Assembly (NCBI RefSeq): GCF_947258575.1
Contig: NZ_CAMYIV010000010.1
Location: forward strand, 1 to 64,000
DNA length: 64,000 bases
Reading direction: 5' to 3'
From: an uncultured Alcanivorax sp.
Lineage (GTDB): Bacteria; Pseudomonadota; Gammaproteobacteria; Pseudomonadales; Alcanivoracaceae
This document shows, in pieces, positions 24,729-33,355 of this stretch. Each line of letters opens with the position of its first letter. The first letter of the stretch is position 1. The translations under genes were made by a program, and so were the position numbers. The notes beneath the pieces are model-generated. The model saw only the letters and a program-made list of their open reading frames with translations, had not been told where the DNA came from and made no database searches.

Positions 24729-25241
24729 ATGCGCTGGTTTTTCCTTTCACTCTGTCTTTTCCTTGGCGCCTGCGTCAGCCCGGTGGTCATCGATAGCCAG
24801 GAAGGCGCCAAACTGGACCAATACCGCAGTTACGCCTTCGTGGAACAAAACGAAGACCAGCCCAGAGAGCTGGACGACCAACGGGCCCGCACTGCCCTGA
24901 AAACCGCCCTATCCGAGAAGGGATTGTCCGCCAGCACCTCCGGGCAAGCCGACGTGCACGTCAAACATTTCTTCAAGCGTGAACAACGCTACGACGGCTC
25001 CGTGGTGCAGTTCGGTTTCGGCTTCAGCCGCAACAATGTAGGCATAGGCACCACCACCCCGGTGGAAGGCGACATCACTGAAGAATACAAATTGGTGGTA
25101 CAGATGATCGATCCGGCCACCAATAATGTGGTCTGGCAGGCCACCAGTCGCGACCGCCTCTACGACGACATGCGCAGCGAACGGCGCAGCGAACACATCC
25201 AGAAGGCGGTGGATGAAATGTTCCAGCGCTACCCCGGCTGA
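24729..25241 (+). CDS. DUF4136 domain lipoprotein
   Basis: A 170-aa lipoprotein with a lipobox LGAC (Cys15) and a DUF4136-type mature domain, recognisable from the early YRSYAFVE segment, the ARTALKTALSEKGL helix and the late VVWQATSRDRLYDD with KAVDEMFQRYPG at the C-terminus. These outer-membrane lipoproteins are widespread and functionally unknown. A GGGAGAAGAGCC Shine-Dalgarno precedes the ATG. It is followed closely by the TlpA-like gene. Confidence 0.88.
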   Translation: MRWFFLSLCLFLGACVSPVVIDSQEGAKLDQYRSYAFVEQNEDQPRELDDQRARTALKTALSEKGLSASTSGQADVHVKHFFKREQRYDGSVVQFGFGFSRNNVGIGTTTPVEGDITEEYKLVVQMIDPATNNVVWQATSRDRLYDDMRSERRSEHIQKAVDEMFQRYPG

Positions 25242-25279
25242 CCGGACGACGCATACCGCAGGTAAAAGGACCACCCCCT

Positions 25280-26089
25280 TTGGACGCCATTCTGATCGGC
25301 CCGCTGGCGCTGCCAGCGGGCACAGTTGTTGCCCTGATTACCTTTTCCGCCGCCGTACTGGCCAGTCTCTGGTGGCAGTGGCGTGGCAAACCCGTTGAAA
25401 AGTGGCTGTGGCTGATCACCCTGGCTGCCCTGGCTGGCGCCCGTGCGGCCTTCGTATTGCGTTACCCCGAGCAGTATTCCGGCCTGCTGGCCATGCTGGA
25501 TATTCGCGATGGCGGCTGGTGGTGGCCCGGGGCCCTGGCAGCTCTGCCAGTGGCAACCCTGTGTCTGTGGCGTCGACCGGCCCTGCGCCTGGCATTGCTC
25601 TCCAGCACCGCGGCGGCCTTCATGGCGCTAGCCATTTCCCTGGCCACCCTGCATGCCATGACCCCCGAGCCTGTCCCCATGCCGGACATCACTCTGGAAA
25701 ACCTGCAGGGCACGCCCATACCCCTCGCGCAAGTGGCACAGGGACCGACCCTGATCAATCTGTGGGCCACCTGGTGCCCACCTTGCCGGCGGGAAATGCC
25801 GGTGCTGGCCGACGCCCAGTCGCGCTATCCCAACGTTCGCTTCGTGCTGGCCAATCAGGGGGAAACCGCTCAGGCCGTGCGGGATTACCTGATGCAGGCC
25901 GACCTGAATTTTGACCTGCCGCTGCTGGACCCACCGATGGCACTGGGTCACCATGCCGGCAACGGTGGGCTGCCGCTGACCCTGCTATTTGATGGCAAGG
26001 GCAACGAACTGGCCCGTCACTTCGGCCCCCTGTCCCGGGCCAGCCTGCATCACTTCCTTACCTCTCACCTGGATGATCCTCGCCCATGA
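25280..26089 (+). CDS. TlpA-like thioredoxin with N-terminal membrane domain
   Basis: A 269-aa thiol:disulfide oxidoreductase. The N-terminal half is membrane-embedded with three to four helices (about 10-125), and the C-terminal half is a thioredoxin fold with the catalytic motif WATWCPPC (Cys166, Cys169). Such proteins keep periplasmic cysteines reduced, for example in cytochrome c maturation. The start appears to be TTG at 25280 with AAAGGA 12 bp upstream; no ATG gives a full membrane domain. It overlaps the next gene by ATGA, so both thioredoxin-fold proteins are probably co-translated. Confidence 0.83.
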   Translation: MDAILIGPLALPAGTVVALITFSAAVLASLWWQWRGKPVEKWLWLITLAALAGARAAFVLRYPEQYSGLLAMLDIRDGGWWWPGALAALPVATLCLWRRPALRLALLSSTAAAFMALAISLATLHAMTPEPVPMPDITLENLQGTPIPLAQVAQGPTLINLWATWCPPCRREMPVLADAQSRYPNVRFVLANQGETAQAVRDYLMQADLNFDLPLLDPPMALGHHAGNGGLPLTLLFDGKGNELARHFGPLSRASLHHFLTSHLDDPRP

Positions 26090-26637
26090 GAATGCTCACC
26101 CTGCTGGTCACCATGCTGCTGCCGCTGTCCGCCGTGGGCGAACAAGCCGACATGGACAGCCTGCTGGCCCGCCTGGAAAGCAGCCGTTGGGTGGCCGAAG
26201 GGGCAGAAGACCCGCAACGGGTGGCCTATGTGTTCACCGACATGGCCTGCCCCTACTGCGCCGTGCTGTGGGAAAACATGCAGCCGCTGGTCAACCACCC
26301 GGATAACACCCTGCAGGTGCGCCATATCATCGTCGGTATGATCCACCCCAAGCGCAGCTTCACCCAGGGCGGCGCCATCCTCGCCGCCGCGGACCCGGCA
26401 GCGGCCCTGGCCGAGCACGAAGGCCACTTTGACGACGGCGGCATCCGCCCGCTGGAGCGGGTCCCCGACGCCATCCGCAGCCAGATCCACAACAACACCG
26501 CCCTGATGATCGGCCTGGGCCTGCAGGGCACCCCGGCACTGGTGTTTGAAGATACGCAGGGACGCTGGCGGGTGGCGCCAGGGGTCGTTGGGGAGGAGGC
26601 GTTGCGGGCGGAGGTGTTTCAAATCAGTGAACAGTGA
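26086..26637 (+). CDS. DsbC/DsbG-like periplasmic thiol:disulfide interchange protein
   Basis: A 183-aa secreted thioredoxin-fold protein with a signal peptide (about 1-18) and a CPYC active site (Cys55, Cys58) in FTDMACPYCAVLWENM, followed by the cis-Pro loop LGLQGTPALVFED. The context next to the TlpA-like gene suggests isomerase or reductase work in the periplasm. The last codons and the stop fall in a family D repeat, so the extreme C-terminus may be repeat-derived. ATGA overlap with the upstream gene. Confidence 0.85.
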   Translation: MRMLTLLVTMLLPLSAVGEQADMDSLLARLESSRWVAEGAEDPQRVAYVFTDMACPYCAVLWENMQPLVNHPDNTLQVRHIIVGMIHPKRSFTQGGAILAAADPAAALAEHEGHFDDGGIRPLERVPDAIRSQIHNNTALMIGLGLQGTPALVFEDTQGRWRVAPGVVGEEALRAEVFQISEQ

Positions 26638-26786
26638 AGAGTTAACAGTGAACAGCCCGCACCCACCGGCACCAGGGCATTGAAACGCAAGAGGCCGCGC
26701 CCAAACTCCGGGCGCGGCCTCTTGCGTGAAGGAACACAGAACCCATCCCGCGAACTGTTAACTCTTCACTGTTAACTGTTCACTGA
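26625..26786. repeat. Family D inverted repeat with internal 17-bp hairpin
   Basis: The arms (26625-26655, CAGTGAACAGTGAAGAGTTA and onward; 26755-26786, ending ACTGTTCACTGA) are an imperfect inverted repeat. The right arm stops one base before the pyrC' stop codon; the left arm covers the last codons of the DsbG-like gene. A second copy with similar arms is at 31511-31673. Confidence 0.85.
26686..26726. terminator. Perfect 17-bp stem inside the family D repeat
   Basis: CGCAAGAGGCCGCGCCC (26686-26702) pairs exactly with 26710-26726 around AAACTCC. It lies between two convergent genes and could serve both as an intrinsic terminator, though no T-tract follows on either side. Confidence 0.7.
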
Positions 26787-26787
26787 A

Positions 26788-28071
26788 TCAATCCGTCAGC
26801 CAACTCACCTTCCCCTGACACACGGTCAACTTCACATTGCCCTTGAGCACTGCACGTCGCCAGGGGGAGTTGTTGCCGGCGGATAGCCAGTGTTCGGCGT
26901 AGTCTTTATCGGCGTCGGCATCCAGCACACAGAGGCTGGCCGGACGCCCGGTTTCCAGCTGGCCGGCCTGCAGCCCCAGGCAGCGGGCCGGGGCGGCGGT
27001 GATGGCATCCAGGGCGCGGGGCAATTCCAGCTTGCCGTCGTTTACCAGTTGCAGCACCAAGCCGAGCAGGGTATCCACCCCGGCCATGCCCGGCTTGGTG
27101 GCCGGGAAGGGGGCCGCCTTGCTGGAGGAGCCGATGGGGGTGTGCTGGGAGCAGATGGCATCGATAGTGCCGTCGGCCACCGCCTCCAGCAGCGCCTCGC
27201 GATCGGCCGCACTGCGCAGGGGCGGAATCACATGACAGTGGCTGTTGAAGCCTTCCAGGGCTGACTCATCCAGCAGCAGGTGCTGGATGCTCACGTCCGC
27301 CGTCACCGGCAGACCGCGACGCTTGGCCGCACGCAGCAGGCGCAGGGAGTCGGCGCTGGAAATCTGCTGAAAATGGGCGCGCACGCCGGTGGCTTCCACC
27401 AGCAGCAGGTCCCGAGACAGGTCGACACTTTCCGCCACCGCCGGAATGCCCGGCAGCCCCAGGCGGGTGGCCACGGCTCCTTCGTGGGCACAGCCGCCCG
27501 CACTCAGGGCCGAATCCTGGGGGCGGAACATCACCGGCAAATCAAAGGTGGAGGCATACTCCAGGGACCGCTTCAGCACCAGGGCACTGGCCACCTTGCG
27601 ACCCGCATTACCCACCGCAATACAGCCCGCCCTGGCCAGGGTGGACATTTCCGCCAACTGATCCCCTGCCAGACCCTGGGTCATGGCGGCAATCGGCATG
27701 ATGCGAGCAAACCCGGCCTGGCCGGCCTGCTCACGAATCAGCCGCACCACGGCGGTGGAATCCACCGGGCCGCAATCCGGCTGGGCCACCAGATGGGTAA
27801 TGCCACCGGCGGCGGCGGCGCGGGTTTCACTGGCGATATCGCCGCTGCGGCCGCTGCCCGGCAAAGACAGGTGCACACAGGCATCCACCAGCCCGGGCAG
27901 CACCCAGTGGCCTTCTGCTTCCATGATATCTGCGCCGGGCGCATCCAGGCTGGCGCCGATGCGCACCAGACGACCGTTTTCGATCAACAGGTCGGCAATT
28001 TCGTCACGGCCACTGGCCGGATCGATAACCCGGCCCTTGCGAATCAGGATATTGGCTTTCTTACTGGCCAC
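26788..28071 (-). CDS. pyrC': Noncatalytic dihydroorotase-like subunit (PyrC')
   Basis: A 427-aa amidohydrolase-fold homologue of dihydroorotase that in pseudomonads is an inactive structural partner of aspartate transcarbamoylase. The metal-binding residues are degraded: the HxH near residue 65 reads CVH, the later second histidine position reads AHFQQIS, and the catalytic DHAPH-type motif reads QHTPI. The preferred start is GTG at 28071, 5 bp after a GGAGG Shine-Dalgarno; an ATG at 28092 is possible. It overlaps pyrB by 11 bp, supporting a joint PyrB-PyrC' complex. Confidence 0.9.
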   Translation of the reverse strand: MASKKANILIRKGRVIDPASGRDEIADLLIENGRLVRIGASLDAPGADIMEAEGHWVLPGLVDACVHLSLPGSGRSGDIASETRAAAAGGITHLVAQPDCGPVDSTAVVRLIREQAGQAGFARIMPIAAMTQGLAGDQLAEMSTLARAGCIAVGNAGRKVASALVLKRSLEYASTFDLPVMFRPQDSALSAGGCAHEGAVATRLGLPGIPAVAESVDLSRDLLLVEATGVRAHFQQISSADSLRLLRAAKRRGLPVTADVSIQHLLLDESALEGFNSHCHVIPPLRSAADREALLEAVADGTIDAICSQHTPIGSSSKAAPFPATKPGMAGVDTLLGLVLQLVNDGKLELPRALDAITAAPARCLGLQAGQLETGRPASLCVLDADADKDYAEHWLSAGNNSPWRRAVLKGNVKLTVCQGKVSWLTD

Positions 28072-29074
28072 GCTCACCTCCCGTGCGGCCATGGGCGCTG
28101 CTTTCCTGGCCGCTGATGGCCATGGACATGACCGCCATGCGCACCGCAATACCGAAGGTCACCTGGTTGAGAATCACCGAACGGGGGCCGTCGGCCACTT
28201 CCGAGGCGATTTCCACGCCCCGGTTGATGGGCCCGGGATGCATGACAATGGCATCCGGTTTGGCCAGTTGCAGCTTGTCGTTGTTGAGCCCGTAGAGGCG
28301 GAAGAACTCCCCCTCACTGGGCAGCAGGGCGGAATCCATGCGCTCCTTCTGCAGGCGCAGCATGATCACCACATCCACGTCTTTCAGGCCCAGGGCCATG
28401 TCGGTGAACACCGTCGCACCCAGCGACTCTGCATCGACCGGCAACAGGGTCTTCGGACCGATCAGGCGCACTTCGTCAGCACCGAGGATATTCAGGGCAT
28501 GGATCTGGGAGCGCGCCACCCGCGAGTGCAGGATGTCACCGACGATGGCCACTTTCAGGCCCTCGAAGCCGCCCTTGTAGTGGCGGATGGTGTACATGTC
28601 GAGCATGGCCTGGGTGGGGTGGGCATGGCGCCCGTCACCGGCATTGATCACCGCCACATTGGGGGTCACTTCGTTGGCGATAAAGAAGGGGGCGCCGGAA
28701 TCCTGATGACGCACCACGAACATGTCCGCGGCCATGGCCTCCAGGTTCCGCAGGGTATCGAGCAGGGTTTCACCCTTGCTGGTAGCGGATTTGGCGATAT
28801 CCAGGTTGAGCACGTCGGCGCTCAGTCGCTGGGCAGCCAGCTCGAAGGTACTGCGAGTACGGGTGCTGGATTCGAAGAACAGGTTAACCACTGTCTTGCC
28901 ACGCAGCAGCGGTACCTTCTTGATCGACCGGCCACCCACGTCCACGAAGCTGGCGGCGGTATCCAGAATGTCTTCCAGTAGAGAGCGGGGCAGGTGCTCG
29001 GTAGTCAGAAAATGGCGAAGCTTACCGTCTTCGGTAAGTTGTACGCGGGAGGATGGCGCAAGCGTCGGCGTCAT
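28061..29074 (-). CDS. pyrB: Aspartate transcarbamoylase catalytic subunit
   Basis: It condenses carbamoyl phosphate with aspartate, the committed step of pyrimidine synthesis. The 337-aa product shows the carbamoyl-phosphate loop [13 protein letters not shown], the [12 protein letters not shown] motif and the C-terminal [12 protein letters not shown] region. Length is as in the class A enzymes of pseudomonads, which assemble with PyrC'. The start is 2 bp after the pyrR stop, and the 3' end overlaps pyrC'. Confidence 0.96.
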   Translation of the reverse strand: MTPTLAPSSRVQLTEDGKLRHFLTTEHLPRSLLEDILDTAASFVDVGGRSIKKVPLLRGKTVVNLFFESSTRTRSTFELAAQRLSADVLNLDIAKSATSKGETLLDTLRNLEAMAADMFVVRHQDSGAPFFIANEVTPNVAVINAGDGRHAHPTQAMLDMYTIRHYKGGFEGLKVAIVGDILHSRVARSQIHALNILGADEVRLIGPKTLLPVDAESLGATVFTDMALGLKDVDVVIMLRLQKERMDSALLPSEGEFFRLYGLNNDKLQLAKPDAIVMHPGPINRGVEIASEVADGPRSVILNQVTFGIAVRMAVMSMAISGQESSAHGRTGGERGQ

Positions 29075-29076
29075 TC

Positions 29077-29604
29077 TTAAGACCTTGTCTCTGTTTCATC
29101 CTCAACCACCAGATTGCGAATCTCGGCAACCAACGGAGAGGGCCCGCGTAATTCTACCCGCTGATGGGGGGGCAATGCCAAAGTTTCACCACAGATATCG
29201 GCACGAATTGGCAATTGCCGGTGGCCAATATCGAATAACACCACCAGGGCAATCGACGCCGGACGACCGAAATCGAATAGTTCGTTCATGGCGGCACGGA
29301 TGGTGCGGCCGGTCATCAGCACATCGTCCACCAGCAGAATATGCTGACCGTCCACCTCCAGGGGAAGCTTTGAGGGAGACACGGTACTTTTCAGCCCCCG
29401 GGTATCGAAGTCATCCCGGTAGAACGCCGGGTTCAGGGTGCCCATCGGTAACGGCCTGGCCAGCTTCTCGTTCAATGCCTGGGCCACCCAGGCGCCGCCG
29501 GACTCGATTCCCACCAGCAACGGCGCCGACTCACCGTATTGTTCGGTGATGGCTCTGGCCATGGTTTCCAGATGTGTTTGTAGTTGTTGCTCGTCCCAGC
29601 TCAA
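29077..29604 (-). CDS. pyrR: Bifunctional pyr regulator/uracil phosphoribosyltransferase
   Basis: A 175-aa PRTase-fold protein; in pseudomonads PyrR regulates pyrimidine genes or acts as a minor uracil phosphoribosyltransferase. The PRPP-binding loop [14 protein letters not shown] is intact. The preferred start is TTG at 29604 with AGGAG exactly 6 bp upstream; the longer frame from 29652 gives an N-terminus unlike the family. It opens the pyrRBC' operon, and the 258 bp upstream hold its promoter and that of the divergent cytochrome gene. Confidence 0.88.
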   Translation of the reverse strand: MSWDEQQLQTHLETMARAITEQYGESAPLLVGIESGGAWVAQALNEKLARPLPMGTLNPAFYRDDFDTRGLKSTVSPSKLPLEVDGQHILLVDDVLMTGRTIRAAMNELFDFGRPASIALVVLFDIGHRQLPIRADICGETLALPPHQRVELRGPSPLVAEIRNLVVEDETETRS

Positions 29605-29862
29605 GGGGCTCTCCTGCTTTGTGTATGGCGATATCCGACGTTCGCCCTGCAAGCATGGCGCCTGCCGGGGAAAGAATAAAGGCCAGGGCCCGACAAACCT
29701 TCAGGCCAGGCGATCAAACCGTTCAGTTTTTTGGGGTGGCAGTAACATCCCGCCAAAGAGAGGATGGCAAAATCATCGCCAGCGACGGTAAGTTTTGTAA
29801 AGGGCGGAACCCGGCTAGTGGCGAACACTCCAATCATCAGGAAGATCGGATAGGGTACAAGG

Positions 29863-30435
29863 ATGCAACTGCGCAACGACTCACAACGGTTCGGCGTCAT
29901 CACCATCGCCCTGCATTGGCTGGTGGCCATGACGGTGGTGGGCATGTTTGCGCTGGGTCTTTATATGGTCGACCTGACCTACTACCACGACTGGTACCGC
30001 AGCGCGCCGCACCTGCATCGCAGCGTGGGCATCCTACTGTTTGTGCTGATGAGCGTGCGACTGCTGTGGCGGCTGGTTTCTCCGCCACCAAAAGCCCTGC
30101 CCACCCACCAACCCTGGGAAAGAATCAGCGCCCACCTGACCCACTGGGCCCTGTATCTGTTGCTGTTCACCGCCATGATCAGCGGCTATCTGATCACCAG
30201 CGCCGACGGCTCCGCCATCGATGTGTTCAACTGGTTTGCCGTGCCCTCTATAACCGGCGACCAAAAGGGCCTGGAAGATACCGCCGGCAACATCCACGAG
30301 ATCGCCACCTGGGCGATCATCATCCTCGCCGGCGTGCACGCCCTGGCCGCACTCAAACACCATTTGCTTGATCGGGACGACACCCTGCGCCGCATGCTGG
30401 GCATGGCGCCCCGTGACCCTGACAACCTTTCCTGA
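29863..30435 (+). CDS. Cytochrome b561 family protein
   Basis: A 190-aa four-helix membrane dihaem cytochrome (cytochrome b561, CybB type) that transfers electrons in the inner membrane. Haem-ligating histidines are visible in helix 1 (ITIALHWLVA), helix 2 (HLHRSVGILLF) and helix 4 (IHEIATW ... GVHALAALKHHLLDRD). It sits 25 bp ahead of a YceI gene, a common and probably co-transcribed pair. A second, related cytochrome is at 49613. Confidence 0.92.
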   Translation: MQLRNDSQRFGVITIALHWLVAMTVVGMFALGLYMVDLTYYHDWYRSAPHLHRSVGILLFVLMSVRLLWRLVSPPPKALPTHQPWERISAHLTHWALYLLLFTAMISGYLITSADGSAIDVFNWFAVPSITGDQKGLEDTAGNIHEIATWAIIILAGVHALAALKHHLLDRDDTLRRMLGMAPRDPDNLS

Positions 30436-30460
30436 CAACCTTTAACCCAAACGGAGTTCG

Positions 30461-31057
30461 ATGCTTATGTTGACGCTAGCAAAGAAGATCACCATTCCCG
30501 CCCTGGCATTGCTGCTCAGCAGCATGGCCTTCGCCGACAAACCCGGCGGCACCTATGCGTTTGATAAAAAGGGCGCCCACCAGTTTGTCATGTTCAAGAT
30601 TTCCCACCTGGGCTACAGCTGGTTGTACGGCCGCTTCAACGACTTCGACGGCAGCTTCACCGTGGACGCGGACAACCCGGAAAACAGCAGCGTGCAGGCC
30701 ACCATCCAGGTCGCCAGCCTGGACAGCAATCACGCCGAGCGCGACAAGCACCTGCGCGGTGATGACTTCCTTGAAGTAGACGAGTATCCCACCGCCACCT
30801 TCAAGAGCACCAAGATTGAAAAGACCGGCGAAAAAACCGCAAAAATCACCGGCGATTTTACCCTGCACGGCGTCACCAAGCCGGTCACCCTGGACGCCAA
30901 ACTGCTCGGCTACGGCGATGATCCCTGGGGCGGCTACCGCATGGGTCTGGAAGCCTCCACTACCCTGAAGCTGGCAGACTTCGGCATCACCTATGACCTG
31001 GGCCCGGCATCGGAAACCGTGGATATTATTATTTCCGTGGAAGGGGTAAGGCAGTAA
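30461..31057 (+). CDS. YceI family periplasmic lipid-binding protein
   Basis: A 198-aa protein with a signal peptide ([20 protein letters not shown]...) and a lipocalin-like YceI beta-barrel: [20 protein letters not shown], the [18 protein letters not shown] box and the late [15 protein letters not shown]. The fold binds polyisoprenoids; one E. coli member interacts with cytochrome b561. A GGAG Shine-Dalgarno precedes the ATG at 30461; a second ATG 6 bp later is possible. A strong bidirectional terminator follows. Confidence 0.93.
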   Translation: MLMLTLAKKITIPALALLLSSMAFADKPGGTYAFDKKGAHQFVMFKISHLGYSWLYGRFNDFDGSFTVDADNPENSSVQATIQVASLDSNHAERDKHLRGDDFLEVDEYPTATFKSTKIEKTGEKTAKITGDFTLHGVTKPVTLDAKLLGYGDDPWGGYRMGLEASTTLKLADFGITYDLGPASETVDIIISVEGVRQ

Positions 31058-31070
31058 GCCCTCAAAAACC

Positions 31071-31101
31071 AAAAACGCCAGCTTTTACGCTGGCGTTTTT
31101 T
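31071..31101. terminator. Bidirectional intrinsic terminator between yceI and ruvX
   Basis: AAAAACGCCAGC (31071-31082) and GCTGGCGTTTTT (31089-31100) form a 12-bp stem with a 6-base loop and flanking A and T tracts on both sides. It ends the yceI gene on the plus strand and overlaps the ruvX stop region, so it serves both convergent genes. Confidence 0.93.
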
Positions 31102-31504
31102 ATGGCAGCGCTTCACCACCCTCACTCAAAAACCCTTCGGCAATGATCACCGCCGCCATGGAATCCACCCGGCTATCCGCCTGACGAATACCCGTACGCT
31201 CGCGCGCTTCACGAGTACTCAAGCGCTCATCCACCAGCCACACCTTCATGCCAAACCGGCCTTTCAGTCGGCCCGCAAACTTCTTCGCCCGTGCCGTGGA
31301 CTCGCTTTCACTACCATCCATGTTCAACGGCAACCCCACCACCAGCGCTTCCGGTTCCCACTCCTTGAGCAAGACCGCGATATCATCCCAGTTGGGCTGG
31401 GTATTCTTGCAGGGCAGGGCTTTCAGGGGCGTGGCAGTGCCCAGCAGACTGTTGCCGCTGGCCACGCCGATTTTTTGTGTGCCGTAGTCGAAGGCGAGAA
31501 TCAT
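31100..31504 (-). CDS. ruvX: Holliday junction resolvase-like protein YqgF
   Basis: A 134-aa RNase H-fold protein; characterised homologues act as pre-16S rRNA nucleases or Holliday junction resolvases. The N-terminal acidic motif MILAFDYGTQKIGVA and the later GLPLNMDGSES and DERLSTREA segments are diagnostic. It is part of the yqgE-ruvX pair conserved next to gshB and pyrB in pseudomonads, but here a family D repeat lies between it and yqgE. Confidence 0.93.
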   Translation of the reverse strand: MILAFDYGTQKIGVASGNSLLGTATPLKALPCKNTQPNWDDIAVLLKEWEPEALVVGLPLNMDGSESESTARAKKFAGRLKGRFGMKVWLVDERLSTREARERTGIRQADSRVDSMAAVIIAEGFLSEGGEALP

Positions 31505-31510
31505 GAGGGG

Positions 31511-31673
31511 CAGTGAACAGTTAATAGTGAATAGTTAACAGTTACGCGATCTTGCGCCCCTGTTCCCGCAAGGCTGACCGCCGCGCACAAGCCATGGCTG
31601 CGGCGAACATCATTAAAGCAACCCAAAACCCAACCCGCGTAACTGTTCACTGTTAACTATTCACTATTAACTG
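31511..31673. repeat. Family D inverted repeat (second copy)
   Basis: The left arm 31511-31548 (CAGTGAACAGTTAATAGTGA and onward) and right arm 31636-31673 (ending TATTCACTATTAACTG) are an almost perfect inverted repeat of about 38 bp. It lies between yqgE and ruvX, beginning 7 bp upstream of ruvX and ending 4 bp past the yqgE stop. Confidence 0.85.
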
Positions 31674-31676
31674 GTT

Positions 31677-32237
31677 TCAACTGTGTCCCGCCTGCGTCGC
31701 AATCAGACTCATGTCCACGCCGATACGGGCAGCGGCGGCTTGCCAGGTTTGTTCGAAGGGGGTATCGAGAACCAGCTCACGGCTGGCCGGGGTGCTGAGC
31801 CAGGTGTTTTCCACCAGCTCCTGCTCCAGTTGACCGGCATCCCAGCCGGCATAGCCCAGGCAGATTAACGATTGCTCCGGCCCTTCGCCGATGGCAATGG
31901 CTTCCAGGATATCGCGGCTGGTGGTCAGCATCAGGCCATCGCTGAGCGGCACGCTGGATTGCCAATGAGTCGACGCCGCATGCAGGACAAACCCCGCCTC
32001 TTGCTGAATCGGTCCACCTGCCACCACCCGATGGCGCTCTGACGGAGGGACTTCAATCTCGATGTCCATGTCGCTGAGAATATCGCCCAGACTGATCTGC
32101 ACCGGGCGATTGAGGGTCAGGCCCATGGCCCCCTCGCTGCTGTACTCGACGATATAGGTGACGGAATGTTCAAAGTTGGGGTCAGCCATCTGCGGCATGG
32201 CCACCAGCAACTGGTGTTTGAGGCTTGTGTTGTCCAT
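31677..32237 (-). CDS. yqgE: YqgE/AlgH family protein
   Basis: A 186-aa member of the YqgE/AlgH (UPF0301) family, associated in pseudomonads with alginate and virulence regulation, mechanism unknown. It begins MDNTSLKHQLLVAMPQMADP and has the family motifs GAMGLTLNRP, VVAGGPIQQEAGFVLH and GYAGWDAGQLEQEL. The start at 32237 matches the family; the longer frame to 32510 reads through a family A repeat. It is 3' to tonB, as in P. aeruginosa. Confidence 0.94.
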   Translation of the reverse strand: MDNTSLKHQLLVAMPQMADPNFEHSVTYIVEYSSEGAMGLTLNRPVQISLGDILSDMDIEIEVPPSERHRVVAGGPIQQEAGFVLHAASTHWQSSVPLSDGLMLTTSRDILEAIAIGEGPEQSLICLGYAGWDAGQLEQELVENTWLSTPASRELVLDTPFEQTWQAAAARIGVDMSLIATQAGHS

Positions 32238-32263
32238 GGGGACAGTATCCGGGGCAGGAGAGA

Positions 32264-32414
32264 GAGCTGCAAGCTTCAAGCTGCAACGCGAGATATGCCG
32301 ATGGCTGCCGTTGATGCCATGCCCGCGTTCACCGGAAATGGTGCGCGGGCACTGGTTTAAGGCCGGCAACACCCCAATCCGCGCCTTGCCGCTTGTAGCT
32401 TGAGGCTTGCAGCT
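32264..32414. repeat. Family A REP-like inverted repeat (copy 4)
   Basis: The left arm 32264-32290 (GAGCTGCAAGCTTCAAGCTG and onward) and right arm 32381-32414 (GCGCCTTGCCGCTTGTAGCT and onward) are inverted. The right arm ends one base before the tonB stop codon. Confidence 0.85.
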
Positions 32415-32415
32415 A

Positions 32416-33291
32416 TTACTTCGAAGACACCCGCTGGTTCTTGTCGAACTTCCAGGTGCGGATGATTTCCAGCACATCCATGTTCTTGCGCATCTCCGCG
32501 GTGAAGGCATCGAAGGGCGCCGCGAGGCGTACGCTCTGGATGGCGGCCTGGTCCAGGAACTTGTGGCCGGAGGATTTCAGCAGGCGTACTTCCTTGAGCT
32601 GGCCATTCTTCTGGATCGCCACCACCAGTCGCACCGCACCGAAGGTATTGCTGTTCAGCGCCCGGGACGGGAAGTTGCGGGTGCCCATGGCCTCCACCTC
32701 GCGACGGAAATTGTCGATGTACTGGGCTTCGTAATGGGCCTTGGCAGAAACGGAAGTCAGGCGACGGATACGCGGGCGCTTGGCGTAGGCCTGTTTCTGG
32801 GCATCCAGACGGGCCTGCAGGCTGGCGATCTCGCGGCTCAGATCCTGCAGGTTCTCCTGCTTGGCGACCTTGAGCGGCTTGGGATCGGTTTTTTCCTGCT
32901 CCTCCGCCTTGATTTGGTGATCGCTGGTACGGGCGGTGGTGATAACCAGCAACTGGGACTGGCGGTCACGGCGCTCACGGGTGGTCTTTTCCTTGAGCTG
33001 CACCTTGTCCAGCTTGTTGTCGGCGAAATCCACCTGCTCGGTGGTGGTCAGCTCCTGCTTTTCGGCCAGGTCACCGGAACCCTGCTGGTTGCTCTGGGCG
33101 ATAAAATCCGCCTCATCCGGCTCATCATCGCTGCGATGCTGGGACAGGGTGACTTCCAGAGTATGCGGGGCGGCACGCTGCTTCTCGGGGGCAAAGCTGA
33201 CCCCGAAGATAAGAATGCCGTGGAACGCCAACGCCAGAAAGACCGTAAAGGTGAGGCGATCTGAAGCGCTGACGGGTGAATTGGCTGCCAT
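32416..33291 (-). CDS. tonB3: TonB-family energy transducer (TonB3-like)
   Basis: A 291-aa inner-membrane-anchored protein. It has a short cytoplasmic N-terminus, one transmembrane helix (about 12-31), a long charged periplasmic linker without the usual Pro-Lys repeats, a coiled coil (REIASLQARLDAQKQA) and a C-terminal TonB domain (FGAVRLVVAIQKNGQLKEV, then IIRTWKF). The position between yqgE and gshB and next to pilG matches P. aeruginosa tonB3, required for twitching motility, so a pilus-related role is likely. Confidence 0.88.
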   Translation of the reverse strand: MAANSPVSASDRLTFTVFLALAFHGILIFGVSFAPEKQRAAPHTLEVTLSQHRSDDEPDEADFIAQSNQQGSGDLAEKQELTTTEQVDFADNKLDKVQLKEKTTRERRDRQSQLLVITTARTSDHQIKAEEQEKTDPKPLKVAKQENLQDLSREIASLQARLDAQKQAYAKRPRIRRLTSVSAKAHYEAQYIDNFRREVEAMGTRNFPSRALNSNTFGAVRLVVAIQKNGQLKEVRLLKSSGHKFLDQAAIQSVRLAAPFDAFTAEMRKNMDVLEIIRTWKFDKNQRVSSK

Positions 33292-33355
33292 GGTTTCTTC
33301 TTTTTGTTACTGCCTTAAAACGGCCGGAGAGTGTGCCCCGGACCGTACTCATCGT

